From Chimaeribacter californicus (lineage in GTDB: Bacteria; Pseudomonadota; Gammaproteobacteria; Enterobacterales; Enterobacteriaceae), in the NCBI RefSeq assembly GCF_002858675.1, contig NZ_PJZF01000022.1:20918-84917 (forward strand): a stretch of 64,000 nucleotides of DNA, given 5' to 3'. The translations under genes and the position numbers were made by a program. The stretch's first letter is position 1. The number at the start of each line of letters is the position of its first letter. A model generated the notes under the pieces. That model was given only the letters and a program-made list of their open reading frames with translations. It was not told the DNA's origin and ran no database searches. This document shows positions 47,954 to 58,502 of this stretch, in pieces.

Positions 47954-49549
47954 TTACTGAACCTGTGGCTGGGTGGCGATAAGGGTCGGAACCGGTTCGG
48001 TGACCACCGGCTGTTCAAAGTGGTAGCGGCCGGTTTTCAGGCTGCTTGGCCCCAGGCGCGCAAATTTGAACATCAGGTACATCTCAATCACCAGGAACAG
48101 GGTGTAAAGGCCGCAGATCAGCAACATCGAGAACAGGATGTCACCGGCGGTCAGGGAGGAGTTGGCCACCGCGGTCGGCAGCACCTCACCAATCGCCCAG
48201 GGCTGGCGGCCATACTCTGCCACGAACCAGCCGGACTCAATGGCGATCCATGGTAACGGCATCGCATAGAGCGCGGCACGGTGCAGCCAGCGTTGCCGGC
48301 CGATGCGCCCGCGCAGCACGGTAATAAAGGAGACGCCAATCACCAGCAGCATCATCACCCCACAGGCCACCATGATGCGGAATGAGAAGTAGAGCGGTGC
48401 CACACGCGGGATGGAGTCCTTCGTCGCCAGTTTGATCTGGGCATCGGTCGCGTCGGTGATGTTATCGGTATAACGCTTCAGCAACATGCCGTAGCCGAGA
48501 TCCTGTTTGGCCTTGTTGAAGGCTTCCCGCACCGTCGGGTCGGTATTCCCGGCGCGCAGCGCTTCCAGCAGCTGGTAGGCTTTCATGCCGTTGCGGATGC
48601 GTACTTCATGCTGGCCCATCAGCTCACGCAGGCCGGTGACCTGCTGGTCTACAGAACGGGTGGCAATGATCCCCAGCAGATACGGGATCTGGATGCTGTA
48701 GTTGTTCTCCATGGAGTCCTGATCCGGCAGGCCAATCAGCGTGAAGTTGGCCGGGGCGGGCTGTGTTTCCCACTCGGCCTCAATCGCGGCCAGCTTGACC
48801 TTCTGCACGTCGCCCATCTCATAGCCGGACTCATCCCCCAGCACAATCACCGACAGCACCGCCGCCATGCCGAAACTGGCGGCAATGGCGAAGGAGCGTT
48901 TGGCGAAAGCCAGATCGCGCCCTTTCAGCAGGTAGTAGGAGCTGATGCCCATAATGAACATCGCGCCGGTACAGTAACCAGCCGCCACGGTATGCACGAA
49001 CTTCACCTGCGCCACCGGGTTGAACACCAGATCGGCAAAGCTGACCATCTCCATGCGCATGGTTTCGTAGTTGAACTCGGACGCGATCGGGTTCTGCATC
49101 CAGCCGTTCGCCACCAGGATCCAGAGCGCCGACAGGTTAGAGCCGAGCGCCACCAGCCAGGTCACGGTCATGTGCTGCACTTTGCTCAGGCGATCCCAGC
49201 CGAAGAAGAACAGGCCCACCAGCGTGGACTCGAGGAAGAAGGCCATCAGCCCTTCAATGGCCAGCGGCGCACCGAAGATGTCGCCGACGTAGTGGGAAAA
49301 ATAGGACCAGTTGGTGCCGAACTGGAACTCCATGGTCAGGCCGGTAGCGACCCCCAGGGCGAAGTTAATGGCGAACAGCTTGCCCCAGAATTTGGTCATA
49401 TCTTTGTAGATTTGTTTGCCGGAAAGCACATAGACCGTTTCCATGATCGCCAGCAGGAACGCCATACCGAGCGTCAGCGGAACAAACAGGAAATGGTACA
49501 TGGCCGTAAGGGCAAACTGTAAACGCGACAGTTCGACTACATCCAACAT
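47954..49549 (-). CDS. cydA: Cytochrome bd-I ubiquinol oxidase subunit I CydA
   Basis: The haem-bearing, quinol-oxidising subunit. ATG 49549 gives 531 residues, starting [20 protein letters not shown] with the haem ligand His19. The second ligand His lies in [17 protein letters not shown] near residue 186, and the third, Met, near 393 ([17 protein letters not shown]). The Q-loop that binds quinol (about 250-375) includes [23 protein letters not shown]. The segment [22 protein letters not shown] is the family hallmark near residue 440. It has a tandem ATG at 49552; the second is better spaced. Regulation by Fnr is suggested by a box upstream. Confidence 0.97.
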   Translation of the reverse strand: MLDVVELSRLQFALTAMYHFLFVPLTLGMAFLLAIMETVYVLSGKQIYKDMTKFWGKLFAINFALGVATGLTMEFQFGTNWSYFSHYVGDIFGAPLAIEGLMAFFLESTLVGLFFFGWDRLSKVQHMTVTWLVALGSNLSALWILVANGWMQNPIASEFNYETMRMEMVSFADLVFNPVAQVKFVHTVAAGYCTGAMFIMGISSYYLLKGRDLAFAKRSFAIAASFGMAAVLSVIVLGDESGYEMGDVQKVKLAAIEAEWETQPAPANFTLIGLPDQDSMENNYSIQIPYLLGIIATRSVDQQVTGLRELMGQHEVRIRNGMKAYQLLEALRAGNTDPTVREAFNKAKQDLGYGMLLKRYTDNITDATDAQIKLATKDSIPRVAPLYFSFRIMVACGVMMLLVIGVSFITVLRGRIGRQRWLHRAALYAMPLPWIAIESGWFVAEYGRQPWAIGEVLPTAVANSSLTAGDILFSMLLICGLYTLFLVIEMYLMFKFARLGPSSLKTGRYHFEQPVVTEPVPTLIATQPQVQ

Positions 49550-50257
49550 CATGACTCCTTGCCTCTCGCAGGAAGACTTCAACCTATGGCGCGCGGGCAG
49601 CAACAGCGAACCCGGTTAACCATCAGTGTGTGCCCAAAAAAATTGCTGCCGGAAACCCCTCCCCTGCCGGCTGGCAAAAAAGCGGAAGGCTCTCGGGTAA
49701 CAAAGACGATAAACGTATAGTGAGTTAACACGCCGCGCCTGTTTACGGTGAACCCGTTATTACGTGCAGGTGTTTTACATATGGCGCTTTTTAACGGGGG
49801 CTATACTACGCCGCCATAACCTTACAATAAATAGGCCAATAGGGAGTTTGTTAACTTTTTATGGCTTGATCAAATTCTCTCAAATAAGCCGAGTATTGAA
49901 ACTTGATCTAAATCAATTAAAATCAATTCATTTACTTTTGTGCCACACAAAAAATTGCGTTGTGTCATTTTTGTTGCCGGTTTCATTCCCAATGCCTCAA
50001 TTTGATTTTATTTGTTAACATTGTTAAAAACAGAAACACATTGATAACAACCACATCCCGCGGTTATCGCGCAAATAAAATAGTGCCCTCACCTATAAAA
50101 AGAATAAATAGTTCAGGGGATATTTCCCGATTATCACGCAGGAAATACCCCAGACCTGGGTATTTTCCGGCTATTTATTGACGCTATTACGGTGGGCTTT
50201 TAGAATCGCGCCCCTTTATATTTCCCTGTCCCCCGTTAATGGAAGGTATAACGTTTC
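49550..50257. other. Regulatory region upstream of cydA and the PI-PLC gene
   Basis: About 700 bases, AT-rich from 49750 to 50240, between two divergent genes. It contains the cydA promoter and Fnr box. The stretch 50040-50240 looks like the promoter area of the downstream secreted lipase-like gene, with TTATAT-rich tracts. A frame at 49764-50018 codes for nothing recognisable. Confidence 0.5.
49903..49916 (-). promoter_or_regulatory. FNR box upstream of cydA
   Basis: TTGATCTAAATCAA is an exact TTGAT-N4-ATCAA FNR site, about 350 bases before the cydA start. The E. coli cyd promoter region is known to be controlled by Fnr and ArcA. ArcA sites are degenerate and were not called. Confidence 0.75.
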
Positions 50258-51874
50258 ATGAATAAATTTACATTATTGGCTATTCCGCTGTTGGCCATGC
50301 TTTGCGGAACAGCGCAGGCGCATAAGGATGACGGCTATAGCCATGACACGAATTATATGGACTATTCCCGCACCCGCTGGATGAGTGATATTGATGACAG
50401 CACGCCGCTGGGCCGGTTAAGTATTCCCGGCACCCATGATTCCGGCTCCCGGTATGGCGGGGCCGCCATCGCTAACCAGGTGATGACCATCAGCCAGCAG
50501 CTGAATGCCGGCATCCGCTACCTGGACATCCGCGTGCGCCACATCGATAACCACTTTGCCATCCACCACGGCCCGGTTTATCAGCATCTGAATTTTGATG
50601 ATGTGCTCTCACAAACCGCGGCGTTCCTTGCGGCTAACCCCACCGAAATCGTATTTATGCGGATTAAAGAGGAGCATAAACCGACTGATAATACCCGCAC
50701 GATAAATGAAACCCTGGATGAATATTTACAAAAATACAGCAAGGCATTTAAATTCCCCCGCAGCATTACGTGGAATAAACCGCTGACGCTGGGGGAGATG
50801 CGCGGGAAAATCGTGGTAATTTATGACGGGTTGTCCGGGAATGCGCAAGGGTATAACTTTGGTAATATCCCTAAGCAAGATGATTACCATATGAAAACCA
50901 ACTGGTCTCAGTACAGTAAATGGGAAAAGATAAAGGAGTTTATTAACGCCGCTAATACGAATGGTGACATAACCCTTAACCACCTGAGCGGCTCCGGCGG
51001 TTCCTTCCCCTATTTTGTCGCCAGCGGCCACTCCAGTGCCGACACCTCAGCGGGCCGTCTCGCCACCGGCCTGACCACGCCGGGCTGGAAACATCGTTAC
51101 CCCGATTTCCCCCGCGTCTCCTGTTTTATCGGTATTTGTACTATTGCGTTTGAAGGTACCAATACGTTAACAAAAAATTATCTTAATAATAACGATAATA
51201 TCACCGACACGGGGATTATTGCCGCAGACTTCCCCGGCAAAGGCTTAATTCAGTCGGTTATCCAGAAAAATAATTTTGTTAAACAGCAATTGAAGCTGAA
51301 ATCCACCGGCCAGTGCGCGGCGGCAGAAGGTGACAAAGCCAATAAACAAGGGGCCAACGCGATCGTTGAGAAATGCGGCCAACCCGTGCCGGATAAGCAA
51401 TTCCTCCGCCTGGAGAATGATCAGCTGATGCTGGGCGACAAATGCCTGGATGTCAAAGACCATAGCAACCGTGATAATGCCCCGGTCATCTTCTGGGCAT
51501 GCAACCAGGGCAACAATCAGAAATGGAGCGGCGATCGTGGCCGGTTGCGCAGCTGGTTGCCCGGCACCCAGCGTTGCCTGACCCTGGGTAACGATAAACG
51601 CAGCCTGATTCTGCGCAGTTGTTACGCCCCAGGCGCTGACCAGATTTTTTCACTGGTGAAAAGTAATAGCCCGGTGGCCACCACCTCCGGCCAGAATGAC
51701 GATGACACCCCTGTCATGCCAACGTTTACTGATGCGCCTGAAGAGATCATCAGCGCTGCCCAGTCGATCCCATACAATTATTTGTCGATAATTCATGGGG
51801 TGCCAGAGCAGGTTCAGCCGGCCCCGGTTAAACCGACAACCTTCAAACCTACTACCAGCGGCGTTAAGTTCTGA
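50258..51874 (+). CDS. Secreted PI-PLC X-domain protein with ricin-type lectin domain
   Basis: A 538-residue protein with a signal peptide (MNKFTLLAIPLLAMLCGTAQ, cleavage after Ala21). Residues about 40-330 form a bacterial phosphatidylinositol-specific phospholipase C domain. Catalytic residues match the Bacillus enzyme: first His in LSIPGTHDSGS (His60, Asp61), Asp90 and Arg92 in AGIRYLDIRVR, and the second His in FAIHHGPVY (103-104). MRGKIVVIYDGLSGNAQGYN and LSGSGGSFPYFVASG continue the fold. Residues about 345-465 form a beta-trefoil lectin with Cys pairs and CNQGNNQKW (QxW type). A Pro/Thr/Lys-rich tail ends the protein. The gene is clearly AT-richer than its neighbours. It probably cleaves GPI- or PI-lipids after binding glycans. 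Confidence 0.85.
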   Translation: MNKFTLLAIPLLAMLCGTAQAHKDDGYSHDTNYMDYSRTRWMSDIDDSTPLGRLSIPGTHDSGSRYGGAAIANQVMTISQQLNAGIRYLDIRVRHIDNHFAIHHGPVYQHLNFDDVLSQTAAFLAANPTEIVFMRIKEEHKPTDNTRTINETLDEYLQKYSKAFKFPRSITWNKPLTLGEMRGKIVVIYDGLSGNAQGYNFGNIPKQDDYHMKTNWSQYSKWEKIKEFINAANTNGDITLNHLSGSGGSFPYFVASGHSSADTSAGRLATGLTTPGWKHRYPDFPRVSCFIGICTIAFEGTNTLTKNYLNNNDNITDTGIIAADFPGKGLIQSVIQKNNFVKQQLKLKSTGQCAAAEGDKANKQGANAIVEKCGQPVPDKQFLRLENDQLMLGDKCLDVKDHSNRDNAPVIFWACNQGNNQKWSGDRGRLRSWLPGTQRCLTLGNDKRSLILRSCYAPGADQIFSLVKSNSPVATTSGQNDDDTPVMPTFTDAPEEIISAAQSIPYNYLSIIHGVPEQVQPAPVKPTTFKPTTSGVKF

Positions 51875-51937
51875 CGCCCTGATGTGATCGCTCATGCCCC
51901 CGCATCAGGGGCATATCCCCTCCCCCCTATTTTGCCC

Positions 51938-52025
51938 ATAAAAAAAGGCCACCTTGCGGTGGCCAACATGTCGAGATAACGGATGATATCGCTTTTTTTA
52001 TATCACTGTTTATCGCCGCAGGCGA
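51938..52025 (-). ncRNA. Possible 3'-UTR-derived small RNA of sucD (SdhX/RybD-like)
   Basis: The 3' untranslated part of sucD, about 88 bases, ends in a strong GC hairpin with U-run, as Hfq-bound sRNAs do. In E. coli the sRNA SdhX is cut from this same place. The sequence identity to SdhX was not checked, so this rests on position and terminator only. Confidence 0.35.
51940..51964 (-). terminator. Terminator of the suc operon
   Basis: GGCCACC, loop GCAA, GGTGGCC then seven T on the minus strand, about 60 bases past the sucD stop. Confidence 0.9.
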
Positions 52026-52898
52026 TTAATTCGGTAACAGAGATTTCACGGCTTCGCCGATGTCTGCCAGGCTGCGTACCGTTTTCACGCCTGCTGCTTC
52101 CAGCGCCGCGAATTTGTCATCTGCTGTGCCTTTGCCGCCGGCAATGATCGCACCGGCATGGCCCATGCGTTTGCCTTTCGGCGCGGTCACACCGGCGATG
52201 TAACCCACGACCGGCTTGGTCACGTGCTCTTTAATGTACGCCGCCGCTTCTTCTTCCGCGTTACCGCCGATTTCACCGATCATTACAATCACTTCGGTCT
52301 GCGGGTCTTCCTGGAACAGCTTCAGGATGTCGATGAAGTTAGAGCCTGGGATCGGGTCACCGCCGATACCGACGCAGCTTGACTGGCCGAAACCGTAATC
52401 CGTGGTCTGTTTAACCGCTTCATAGGTCAGGGTACCGGAACGGGAGACGATGCCCACTTTGCCCGGTTTGTGGATGTGGCCCGGCATAATGCCGATTTTG
52501 CACTCGCCCGGGGTAATCACACCCGGGCAGTTCGGGCCGATCATGCGCGCATCAGTCTGCTCCAGCTTGGCTTTCACCACCAGCATGTCCAGCGTCGGGA
52601 TGCCTTCGGTGATGCAGATGATCAGCTTAATACCGGCATCCAGCGCTTCCAGAATAGAGTCTTTGCAGAACGGGGCCGGCACGTAGATAACAGACGCGGT
52701 CGCGCCGGTTTGCTCTACCGCTTCACGCACGGTGTTGAACACCGGCAGGCCGAGGTGCTCGGTGCCGCCTTTGCCCGGCGTCACGCCGCCGACCATTTTG
52801 GTTCCGTAGGCGATCGCCTGTTCGGAGTGGAACGTGCCCTGGCTGCCGGTGAAGCCCTGGCAGATCACTTTGGTCTCTTTATTGATTAAAATGGACAT
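52026..52898 (-). CDS. sucD: Succinyl-CoA synthetase alpha subunit SucD
   Basis: SucD binds CoA and carries the phospho-histidine for succinyl-CoA to succinate conversion with ATP (or GTP) formation. The 290-residue protein starts [29 protein letters not shown]. The active His is in [15 protein letters not shown] near residue 246. [19 protein letters not shown] near residue 124 is also typical. It overlaps sucC by one base and closes the sucABCD operon. Confidence 0.97.
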   Translation of the reverse strand: MSILINKETKVICQGFTGSQGTFHSEQAIAYGTKMVGGVTPGKGGTEHLGLPVFNTVREAVEQTGATASVIYVPAPFCKDSILEALDAGIKLIICITEGIPTLDMLVVKAKLEQTDARMIGPNCPGVITPGECKIGIMPGHIHKPGKVGIVSRSGTLTYEAVKQTTDYGFGQSSCVGIGGDPIPGSNFIDILKLFQEDPQTEVIVMIGEIGGNAEEEAAAYIKEHVTKPVVGYIAGVTAPKGKRMGHAGAIIAGGKGTADDKFAALEAAGVKTVRSLADIGEAVKSLLPN

Positions 52899-54064
52899 TA
52901 TTTCCCCTCCACTGCCGCAACAACGCGCTGCGCCGCATCCGTCAGGCTGGTCGCTGCAATAATATTCAGGCCGCTGTCTGCCAGTTTCTGGGCACCCAGC
53001 TCGGCATTGTTCCCTTCCAGACGCACCACCACCGGCACGCTGACACCCACTTCAGAGACCGCGCCGATGATGCCGTCAGCAATCAGGTCGCAGCGCACGA
53101 TGCCGCCGAAGATATTGACGAACACCGCTTTCACTTTCTCGTCAGAGAGGATGATTTTGAACGCTTCGGTCACGCGCTCTTTGGTCGCGCCGCCGCCCAC
53201 GTCGAGGAAGTTGGCCGGGTCACCGCCGTGCAGTTTCACGATGTCCATGGTGCCCATCGCCAGACCGGCGCCGTTCACCATACAGCCGATGTTGCCGTCC
53301 AGTGCCACGTAGTTCAGTTCCCACTGCGCCGCGTGCGCTTCACGCGCATCTTCCTGGCTCGGGTCCTGCATTTCACGCAGTTCCGGCTGGCGGAACAGGG
53401 CATTGCCGTCCGCGCCCAGTTTGCCGTCGAGGCAGATCAGGTCACCCTGCTTGGTGATCACCAGCGGGTTGATCTCAATCAGCGCCAGATCGCGTTCCAG
53501 GAAGATGTTCGCCAGGCCCATAAAGATCTTGGTGAACTGCTGAACCTGTTTACCGGTCAGGCCGAGTTTGAACGCCAGTTCGCGCCCCTGGTACGGCTGC
53601 GGGCCGGTCAGCGGGTCGAGCGCCATTTTGTGGATCAGGTGCGGGGTCTCTTCCGCCACTTTCTCAATTTCCACGCCGCCTTCGGTAGACGCCATGAACA
53701 CCACGCGACGGGAGCTGCGGTCAACCACCGCACCCAGGTACAGCTCTTTCTCGATGTCGGTTGCCGCTTCCACCAGGATCTGGTGAACCGGCTGGCCGTT
53801 GGCATCCGTCTGGTAGGTCACCAGCTTTTTGCCCAGCCACTGTTCAGCGAAAGCGCGGATCTCTTCCTTGCTTTTCACGACTTTAACGCCGCCCGCTTTA
53901 CCGCGGCCGCCGGCATGTACCTGGCACTTCACCACCCACGGGCCGGCCCCAATTTTGGAGGCCGCTTCTTCCGCTTCACGCGGGGTCGTGCAGGCATAAC
54001 CGGTCGGCGCAGGCAGGCCATACCGTGCAAAAAGTTGTTTTGCCTGATACTCGTGTAAGTTCAT
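52898..54064 (-). CDS. sucC: Succinyl-CoA synthetase beta subunit SucC
   Basis: A 388-residue ATP-grasp protein that binds the nucleotide and succinate. It starts [26 protein letters not shown]. Features are [16 protein letters not shown] near residue 46, [26 protein letters not shown] near residue 197, and [20 protein letters not shown] near residue 262. Length equals the E. coli subunit. The gap to sucB is 132 bases with several GC-rich repeats; the next overlap with sucD is one base. Confidence 0.97.
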   Translation of the reverse strand: MNLHEYQAKQLFARYGLPAPTGYACTTPREAEEAASKIGAGPWVVKCQVHAGGRGKAGGVKVVKSKEEIRAFAEQWLGKKLVTYQTDANGQPVHQILVEAATDIEKELYLGAVVDRSSRRVVFMASTEGGVEIEKVAEETPHLIHKMALDPLTGPQPYQGRELAFKLGLTGKQVQQFTKIFMGLANIFLERDLALIEINPLVITKQGDLICLDGKLGADGNALFRQPELREMQDPSQEDAREAHAAQWELNYVALDGNIGCMVNGAGLAMGTMDIVKLHGGDPANFLDVGGGATKERVTEAFKIILSDEKVKAVFVNIFGGIVRCDLIADGIIGAVSEVGVSVPVVVRLEGNNAELGAQKLADSGLNIIAATSLTDAAQRVVAAVEGK

Positions 54065-54196
54065 GATGTTCTATCCATTCAGGTCTGAAAGACTCAGCCG
54101 CCCCACCGCCCGCCGCGAAACGTGTTCCGCGTAACGGGGCATCCGGCACGGCCATGTGTACGTTATCGGGCGCCGCGCACGGCACCCGGCAATGGC

Positions 54197-55426
54197 TTAG
54201 ACGTCCAGCAGCAGGCGGGACGGATCTTCCAGCATCTCTTTGATCGTCACCAGGAAGCCCACGGACTCGCGGCCGTCGATCAGGCGGTGATCGTAAGAGA
54301 GCGCCAGGTACATCATCGGCAGAATCACCACCTGGCCATTGACCGCCATCGGGCGATCCTTAATGGCGTGCATACCCAGGATGGCGCTTTGCGGTGGGTT
54401 GATAATCGGCGTAGACATCAGAGACCCGAAGACCCCGCCGTTGGTGATGGTGAAGTTACCGCCGGTCAGCTCTTCCACTTTCAGCTTGCCGTCACGGCCT
54501 TTCACCGCCAGCTCTTTGATGCTCTTTTCGATGTCAGCCATACCCAGCGTATCCACATCACGCAGTACCGGCGTAACCAGGCCGCGCGGCGTGGAGACGG
54601 CAATGCTGATGTCGAAATAGTTGTGGTACACCACATCTTCACCGTCGATCGAGGCGTTCACTTCCGGGAAGCGTTTCAGCGCTTCCACCACCGCTTTCAG
54701 GTAGAAGGACATGAAGCCCAGGCGCACGCCGTGACGTTTCTCAAACGACTCGCCGTACTGCTTGCGCAGATCCATGATCGGCTTCATGTTGATTTCGTTG
54801 AAGGTCGTCAGCATGGCGGTGCTGTTTTTCGCTTCCAGCAGACGCTCGGCCACGCGTTTGCGCAGGCGGGTCATCGGGACGCGTTTTTCACTGCGGCCGG
54901 CCAGTGCCGGGGCCGGTGTTGCAGCCGGGGCGCTTTCCGGGGCTTTGGCTGCCGGCTGCTCCGTGCGGCCTTTCGCCAGGAATTGCTCAACGTCTTCACG
55001 CGTCAGGCGGCCACCGACACCGCTGCCTTTGATGGCAGCTGCGTCGAGGTTATGCTCGGCGATCAGGCGGCGGATGGCCGGGCTGAGGGCGTCGTTGCTC
55101 TCCTCTTCCAGGCTGGCCGTCTGGCGCTGGGCCGGGGTTGATTCCTTGCTCTGGCTTTTCGCTTCGCTCGGCTTGCCGCTGCTGTCGCCCGGGCGCAGGC
55201 GCGCCAGGATCTGACGCGAGGTCACGGTGGCGCCTTCATCTTCCAGTACGCTGTCCAGAATGCCCGCCTCAGAGGCCGGCACTTCCAGCACCACTTTATC
55301 GGTTTCGATTTCTACCAGCACTTCATCACGCGCTACGGTATCACCCGGTTTTTTGTGCCAGGTGGCCACGGTGGCATCCGCGACCGATTCAGGGAGGTCA
55401 GGAACCAGAATATCTACGCTACTCAT
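54197..55426 (-). CDS. sucB: 2-oxoglutarate dehydrogenase E2 subunit SucB
   Basis: Dihydrolipoyl succinyltransferase, the core of the 2-oxoglutarate dehydrogenase complex. The 409-residue protein has a lipoyl domain with lipoylated Lys in [17 protein letters not shown] near residue 43. A Ser/Lys/Pro-rich linker follows, then the E3/E1-binding domain ([24 protein letters not shown] near 110) and the catalytic domain ending in [17 protein letters not shown] with His and Asp near 375. It is 16 bases after sucA. Confidence 0.97.
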   Translation of the reverse strand: MSSVDILVPDLPESVADATVATWHKKPGDTVARDEVLVEIETDKVVLEVPASEAGILDSVLEDEGATVTSRQILARLRPGDSSGKPSEAKSQSKESTPAQRQTASLEEESNDALSPAIRRLIAEHNLDAAAIKGSGVGGRLTREDVEQFLAKGRTEQPAAKAPESAPAATPAPALAGRSEKRVPMTRLRKRVAERLLEAKNSTAMLTTFNEINMKPIMDLRKQYGESFEKRHGVRLGFMSFYLKAVVEALKRFPEVNASIDGEDVVYHNYFDISIAVSTPRGLVTPVLRDVDTLGMADIEKSIKELAVKGRDGKLKVEELTGGNFTITNGGVFGSLMSTPIINPPQSAILGMHAIKDRPMAVNGQVVILPMMYLALSYDHRLIDGRESVGFLVTIKEMLEDPSRLLLDV

Positions 55427-55442
55427 TATCTATCCTTATGTA

Positions 55443-58250
55443 TTAATCAACGTTCAGCGCGTCATTAACCAGATCTTGTTGCTGCTTCTGGTGAACGGAC
55501 ATATAGCCCACTGCCGGCGAAGCAGAAGCCGCACGCCCGGCGTAACGTAAAGAAGCCCCGAAAGGAATCACTTCACGGAAGTTGTGCTGGCTGCAGTACC
55601 AGGCACCCTGGTTCAGCGGCTCTTCCTGGCACCAGACAAAGTCATGTACATGGGCATACTGCGCCAGTACTGCCTGCACTGCCTGGTGCGGGAACGGATA
55701 AAGCTGCTCAATGCGGATAATCGCCACATTGGTCTGCTCATTTTTGCGGCGCTGTTCCAGCAGGTCGTAGTAGACCTTCCCGGAGCACATCACCACACGT
55801 TTAACCTGTTTCGGGTCGAGCGCGTCCACTTCACCCATCGCCGGCTCAAACGTGCCGTTCGCCAGATCATCCAGGCTGGAGATGGCAAGCGGATGACGCA
55901 GCAGCGATTTCGGTGACATCACGATCAGCGGGCGGCGCATGCCGCGCAGCGCCTGACGGCGAAGCATGTGGTACACCTGCGCCGGGGTCGACGGCACGCA
56001 CACCTGCATATTCTGCTCAGCGCAGAGTTGCAGATAGCGCTCGAGGCGGGCGGAGGAGTGCTCCGGGCCCTGCCCTTCGTAGCCGTGCGGCAGCAGCATC
56101 ACCAGCCCGCACATCCGGCCCCATTTCTGCTCGCCGGAGCTGATGAACTGGTCAATCACTACCTGCGCGCCGTTGGCGAAGTCACCGAACTGCGCTTCCC
56201 AGATGGTCAGGGTGCGCGGTTCCGCGGTAGCGTAGCCATATTCAAACGCCAGCACCGCCTCTTCTGACAGCACGGAGTCCCAGACGCGGAACTCGCCCTG
56301 GCTGTTATGGATGTTGGCCAGCGGCACATACACGGCACCATTCTTCTGGTTATGGATCACCGCATGGCGGTGGAAGAAGGTACCGCGCCCGCTGTCCTCA
56401 CCGGAAATACGCACCGGCACGCCCTCATCCACCAGCGTGGCGTAGGCCAGGTTCTCTGCACCGCCCCAGTCAAAGGCTTTGTTGCCTTCGGCCATCTCTT
56501 TGCGGTCGTTGTAGATCTTGGCAACGCGTGACTGCACTTCAATCCCTTCCGGGATGGTGCTGATGCGGCGGGCCAGCTCCTGCAGGCGCTTCATCTCAAC
56601 GGTGCTCGGGTAGGGTTCATCCCACTCGTGGTTGAGGTACGGCGACCAGGTAAAGGAGTGCATGTTCATCGGACGCCACTCTTCTACCACGCAATCGCCG
56701 CGATCCAGCGCGTCACGGTAGAGGTTGATCATTTCCGTGGCATCTTCCAGGCTGGCGACGTGGGTTTCGCTCAGGCGGTCAGCGTAGAGTTTGCGCGGCG
56801 TCGGGTGTTTTTTGATCTTGGCGTACATCAGCGGCTGGGTCGCACTCGGCTCATCCGCTTCGTTATGGCCGTGGCGGCGGTAGCACACCAGGTCGATCAT
56901 CACGTCACGCTTGAAGGTGTTACGGAAATCCAACGCCAGGCGGGTCACAAAGGCCACCGCTTCCGGGTCATCCGCATTCACGTGGAAAATCGGTGACTGC
57001 ACCATTTTCGCGATGTCGGTACAGTACTGGGTGGAGCGCGCATCCTGTGGGTTGGACGTCGTGAAGCCCACCTGGTTGTTGATCACGATGCGTACCGTGC
57101 CGCCCACTTCGTAGCCGCGGGCCTGCGACATGTTCAGGGTTTCCTGCACCACGCCCTGCCCGGTGATCGCCGCGTCACCGTGGATGGTGATCGGCAGTAC
57201 CATGTTGCTGCGGGCCTCGTCGAGGCGGTCGCGGCGGGCGCGCACGGAGCCCATCACCACCGGGCTGACAATCTCCAGGTGCGACGGGTTGAAGGCCAGG
57301 GCCAGGTGCACCATGCCGCCTTCGGTTTCCACGTCGGAGGAGAAGCCCATGTGGTACTTCACGTCACCGGTGCCGAGGTGCTCTTTGTGCTTGCCGGCGA
57401 ACTCGTCAAACAGCTCTTCGGTTTTTTTGCCCAGCACGTTAATCAGCACGTTCAGGCGGCCGCGGTGCGCCATGCCCAGCACCACTTCACGGGTGCCGTT
57501 TTTGCCCGCATGGCGGATCATCTCTTTGAGCATCGGCACCAGCGCGTCGCCGCCTTCCAGCGAGAAGCGTTTCGCCCCCGGGAATTTTGCGCCCAGGTAG
57601 CGTTCCAGCCCTTCGGCCGCCGTCAGCTCCTGCAGGAAGCGTTTTTTCTCTTCATTGCTGAAGGAGGCGCGGCCCACCGCGGATTCGATGCGCTGCTGGA
57701 TCCAGCGTTTCTCTTCCGTGTTGGTGATGTGCATATATTCGGCGCCGATCGAGCCGCAGTAGGTCTGTTTCAGCGCCTGATACAGCTCACTGAGCTGCAT
57801 GGTGTCTTTGCCGATGGCAAACGACCCGACGTTGAAGGTTTCCTGGAAGTCCGCATCGGTCAGGTTGTGGTAAGCCGGGTCAAGATCCGGCACCTCTTCC
57901 TGTTTCCACAGGCCAAGGGGATCGAGATTCGCTTGCTGATGCCCGCGGAAGCGGAAGGCGTTGATCAGCTGCAACACTTTCACCTGTTTGGCGTCGGTGT
58001 CGGGATCGTTGATCGCCGTGGAGTACCGGGACGCATCCTTCGCCAGACGGCGGAAGTAATCCCGGGTTTTTGAGTGGAGCTGATCGGGTTTCACACCCGC
58101 GGTGGGTAGCTGTTGGAAAATAGAACGCCAGCTATCTTCTACGGAGCCCGGATCGGTTAAGAAGTCTTCATAGAGCTGCTCTATGTAAGACTGGTTCGCG
58201 CCCGCCAGATAGGAGGAATCCAGCCAGGCCTTCATTGCGCCGTTCTGCAT
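55443..58250 (-). CDS. sucA: 2-oxoglutarate dehydrogenase E1 subunit SucA
   Basis: A thiamine diphosphate-dependent decarboxylase of 935 residues, from the second of two tandem ATG codons (58253, 58250). It starts MQNGAMKAWLDSSYLAGANQ. Cofactor segments are GMAHRGRLNVLINVLGK near residue 255, VMPDGDAAITGQGVV-type ITIHGDAAITGQGV near residue 365, and VSGEDSGRGTFFHRHAV-type segment ISGEDSGRGTFFHRHAV near 620. It binds SucB to form the complex, with dihydrolipoamide dehydrogenase coming from elsewhere. It leads sucABCD, 252 bases after sdhB. Confidence 0.97.
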   Translation of the reverse strand: MQNGAMKAWLDSSYLAGANQSYIEQLYEDFLTDPGSVEDSWRSIFQQLPTAGVKPDQLHSKTRDYFRRLAKDASRYSTAINDPDTDAKQVKVLQLINAFRFRGHQQANLDPLGLWKQEEVPDLDPAYHNLTDADFQETFNVGSFAIGKDTMQLSELYQALKQTYCGSIGAEYMHITNTEEKRWIQQRIESAVGRASFSNEEKKRFLQELTAAEGLERYLGAKFPGAKRFSLEGGDALVPMLKEMIRHAGKNGTREVVLGMAHRGRLNVLINVLGKKTEELFDEFAGKHKEHLGTGDVKYHMGFSSDVETEGGMVHLALAFNPSHLEIVSPVVMGSVRARRDRLDEARSNMVLPITIHGDAAITGQGVVQETLNMSQARGYEVGGTVRIVINNQVGFTTSNPQDARSTQYCTDIAKMVQSPIFHVNADDPEAVAFVTRLALDFRNTFKRDVMIDLVCYRRHGHNEADEPSATQPLMYAKIKKHPTPRKLYADRLSETHVASLEDATEMINLYRDALDRGDCVVEEWRPMNMHSFTWSPYLNHEWDEPYPSTVEMKRLQELARRISTIPEGIEVQSRVAKIYNDRKEMAEGNKAFDWGGAENLAYATLVDEGVPVRISGEDSGRGTFFHRHAVIHNQKNGAVYVPLANIHNSQGEFRVWDSVLSEEAVLAFEYGYATAEPRTLTIWEAQFGDFANGAQVVIDQFISSGEQKWGRMCGLVMLLPHGYEGQGPEHSSARLERYLQLCAEQNMQVCVPSTPAQVYHMLRRQALRGMRRPLIVMSPKSLLRHPLAISSLDDLANGTFEPAMGEVDALDPKQVKRVVMCSGKVYYDLLEQRRKNEQTNVAIIRIEQLYPFPHQAVQAVLAQYAHVHDFVWCQEEPLNQGAWYCSQHNFREVIPFGASLRYAGRAASASPAVGYMSVHQKQQQDLVNDALNVD

Positions 58251-58253
58251 CAT

Positions 58254-58502
58254 GATCCCTTAAGCTTTGTAGCTTTAGTTTTCGCCGTGGTTAACATACA
58301 TCGTTGTGCCGTATAACGGTGTGCCGAATTACAGTTCATGCGGTACGGGCAGAGAGGCCCGTAAAGGAACCTTTGAAAGCGGTCTTGCGGTGGCCTGGGC
58401 GGCCGCTTTCAACGGTTTCCTGTGGCGATCGTGCGATCGCGTACTCTCTTACTTATTACAGTAAAACAGGCCGGGAACCCGCAGGCTCCCGGCGTCGCGG
58501 CA
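58254..58502. other. sdhB-sucA intergenic region
   Basis: 249 bases between two operon parts. It has a GCCGGGA/TCCCGGC hairpin followed by CTGTTTT at about 58466-58493 (minus strand), a likely partial terminator after sdhB, and an AT-rich block at 58260-58330 nearer sucA, which may hold the internal sucA promoter known in E. coli. Confidence 0.5.

Noticed and set aside
55161..55185. TTCGCTTCGCTCGGCTTG in sucB, similar to the tRNA insert end
   Set aside because: Only a dozen bases match, inside a conserved coding linker, without a tRNA remnant; chance resemblance in GC-rich DNA.
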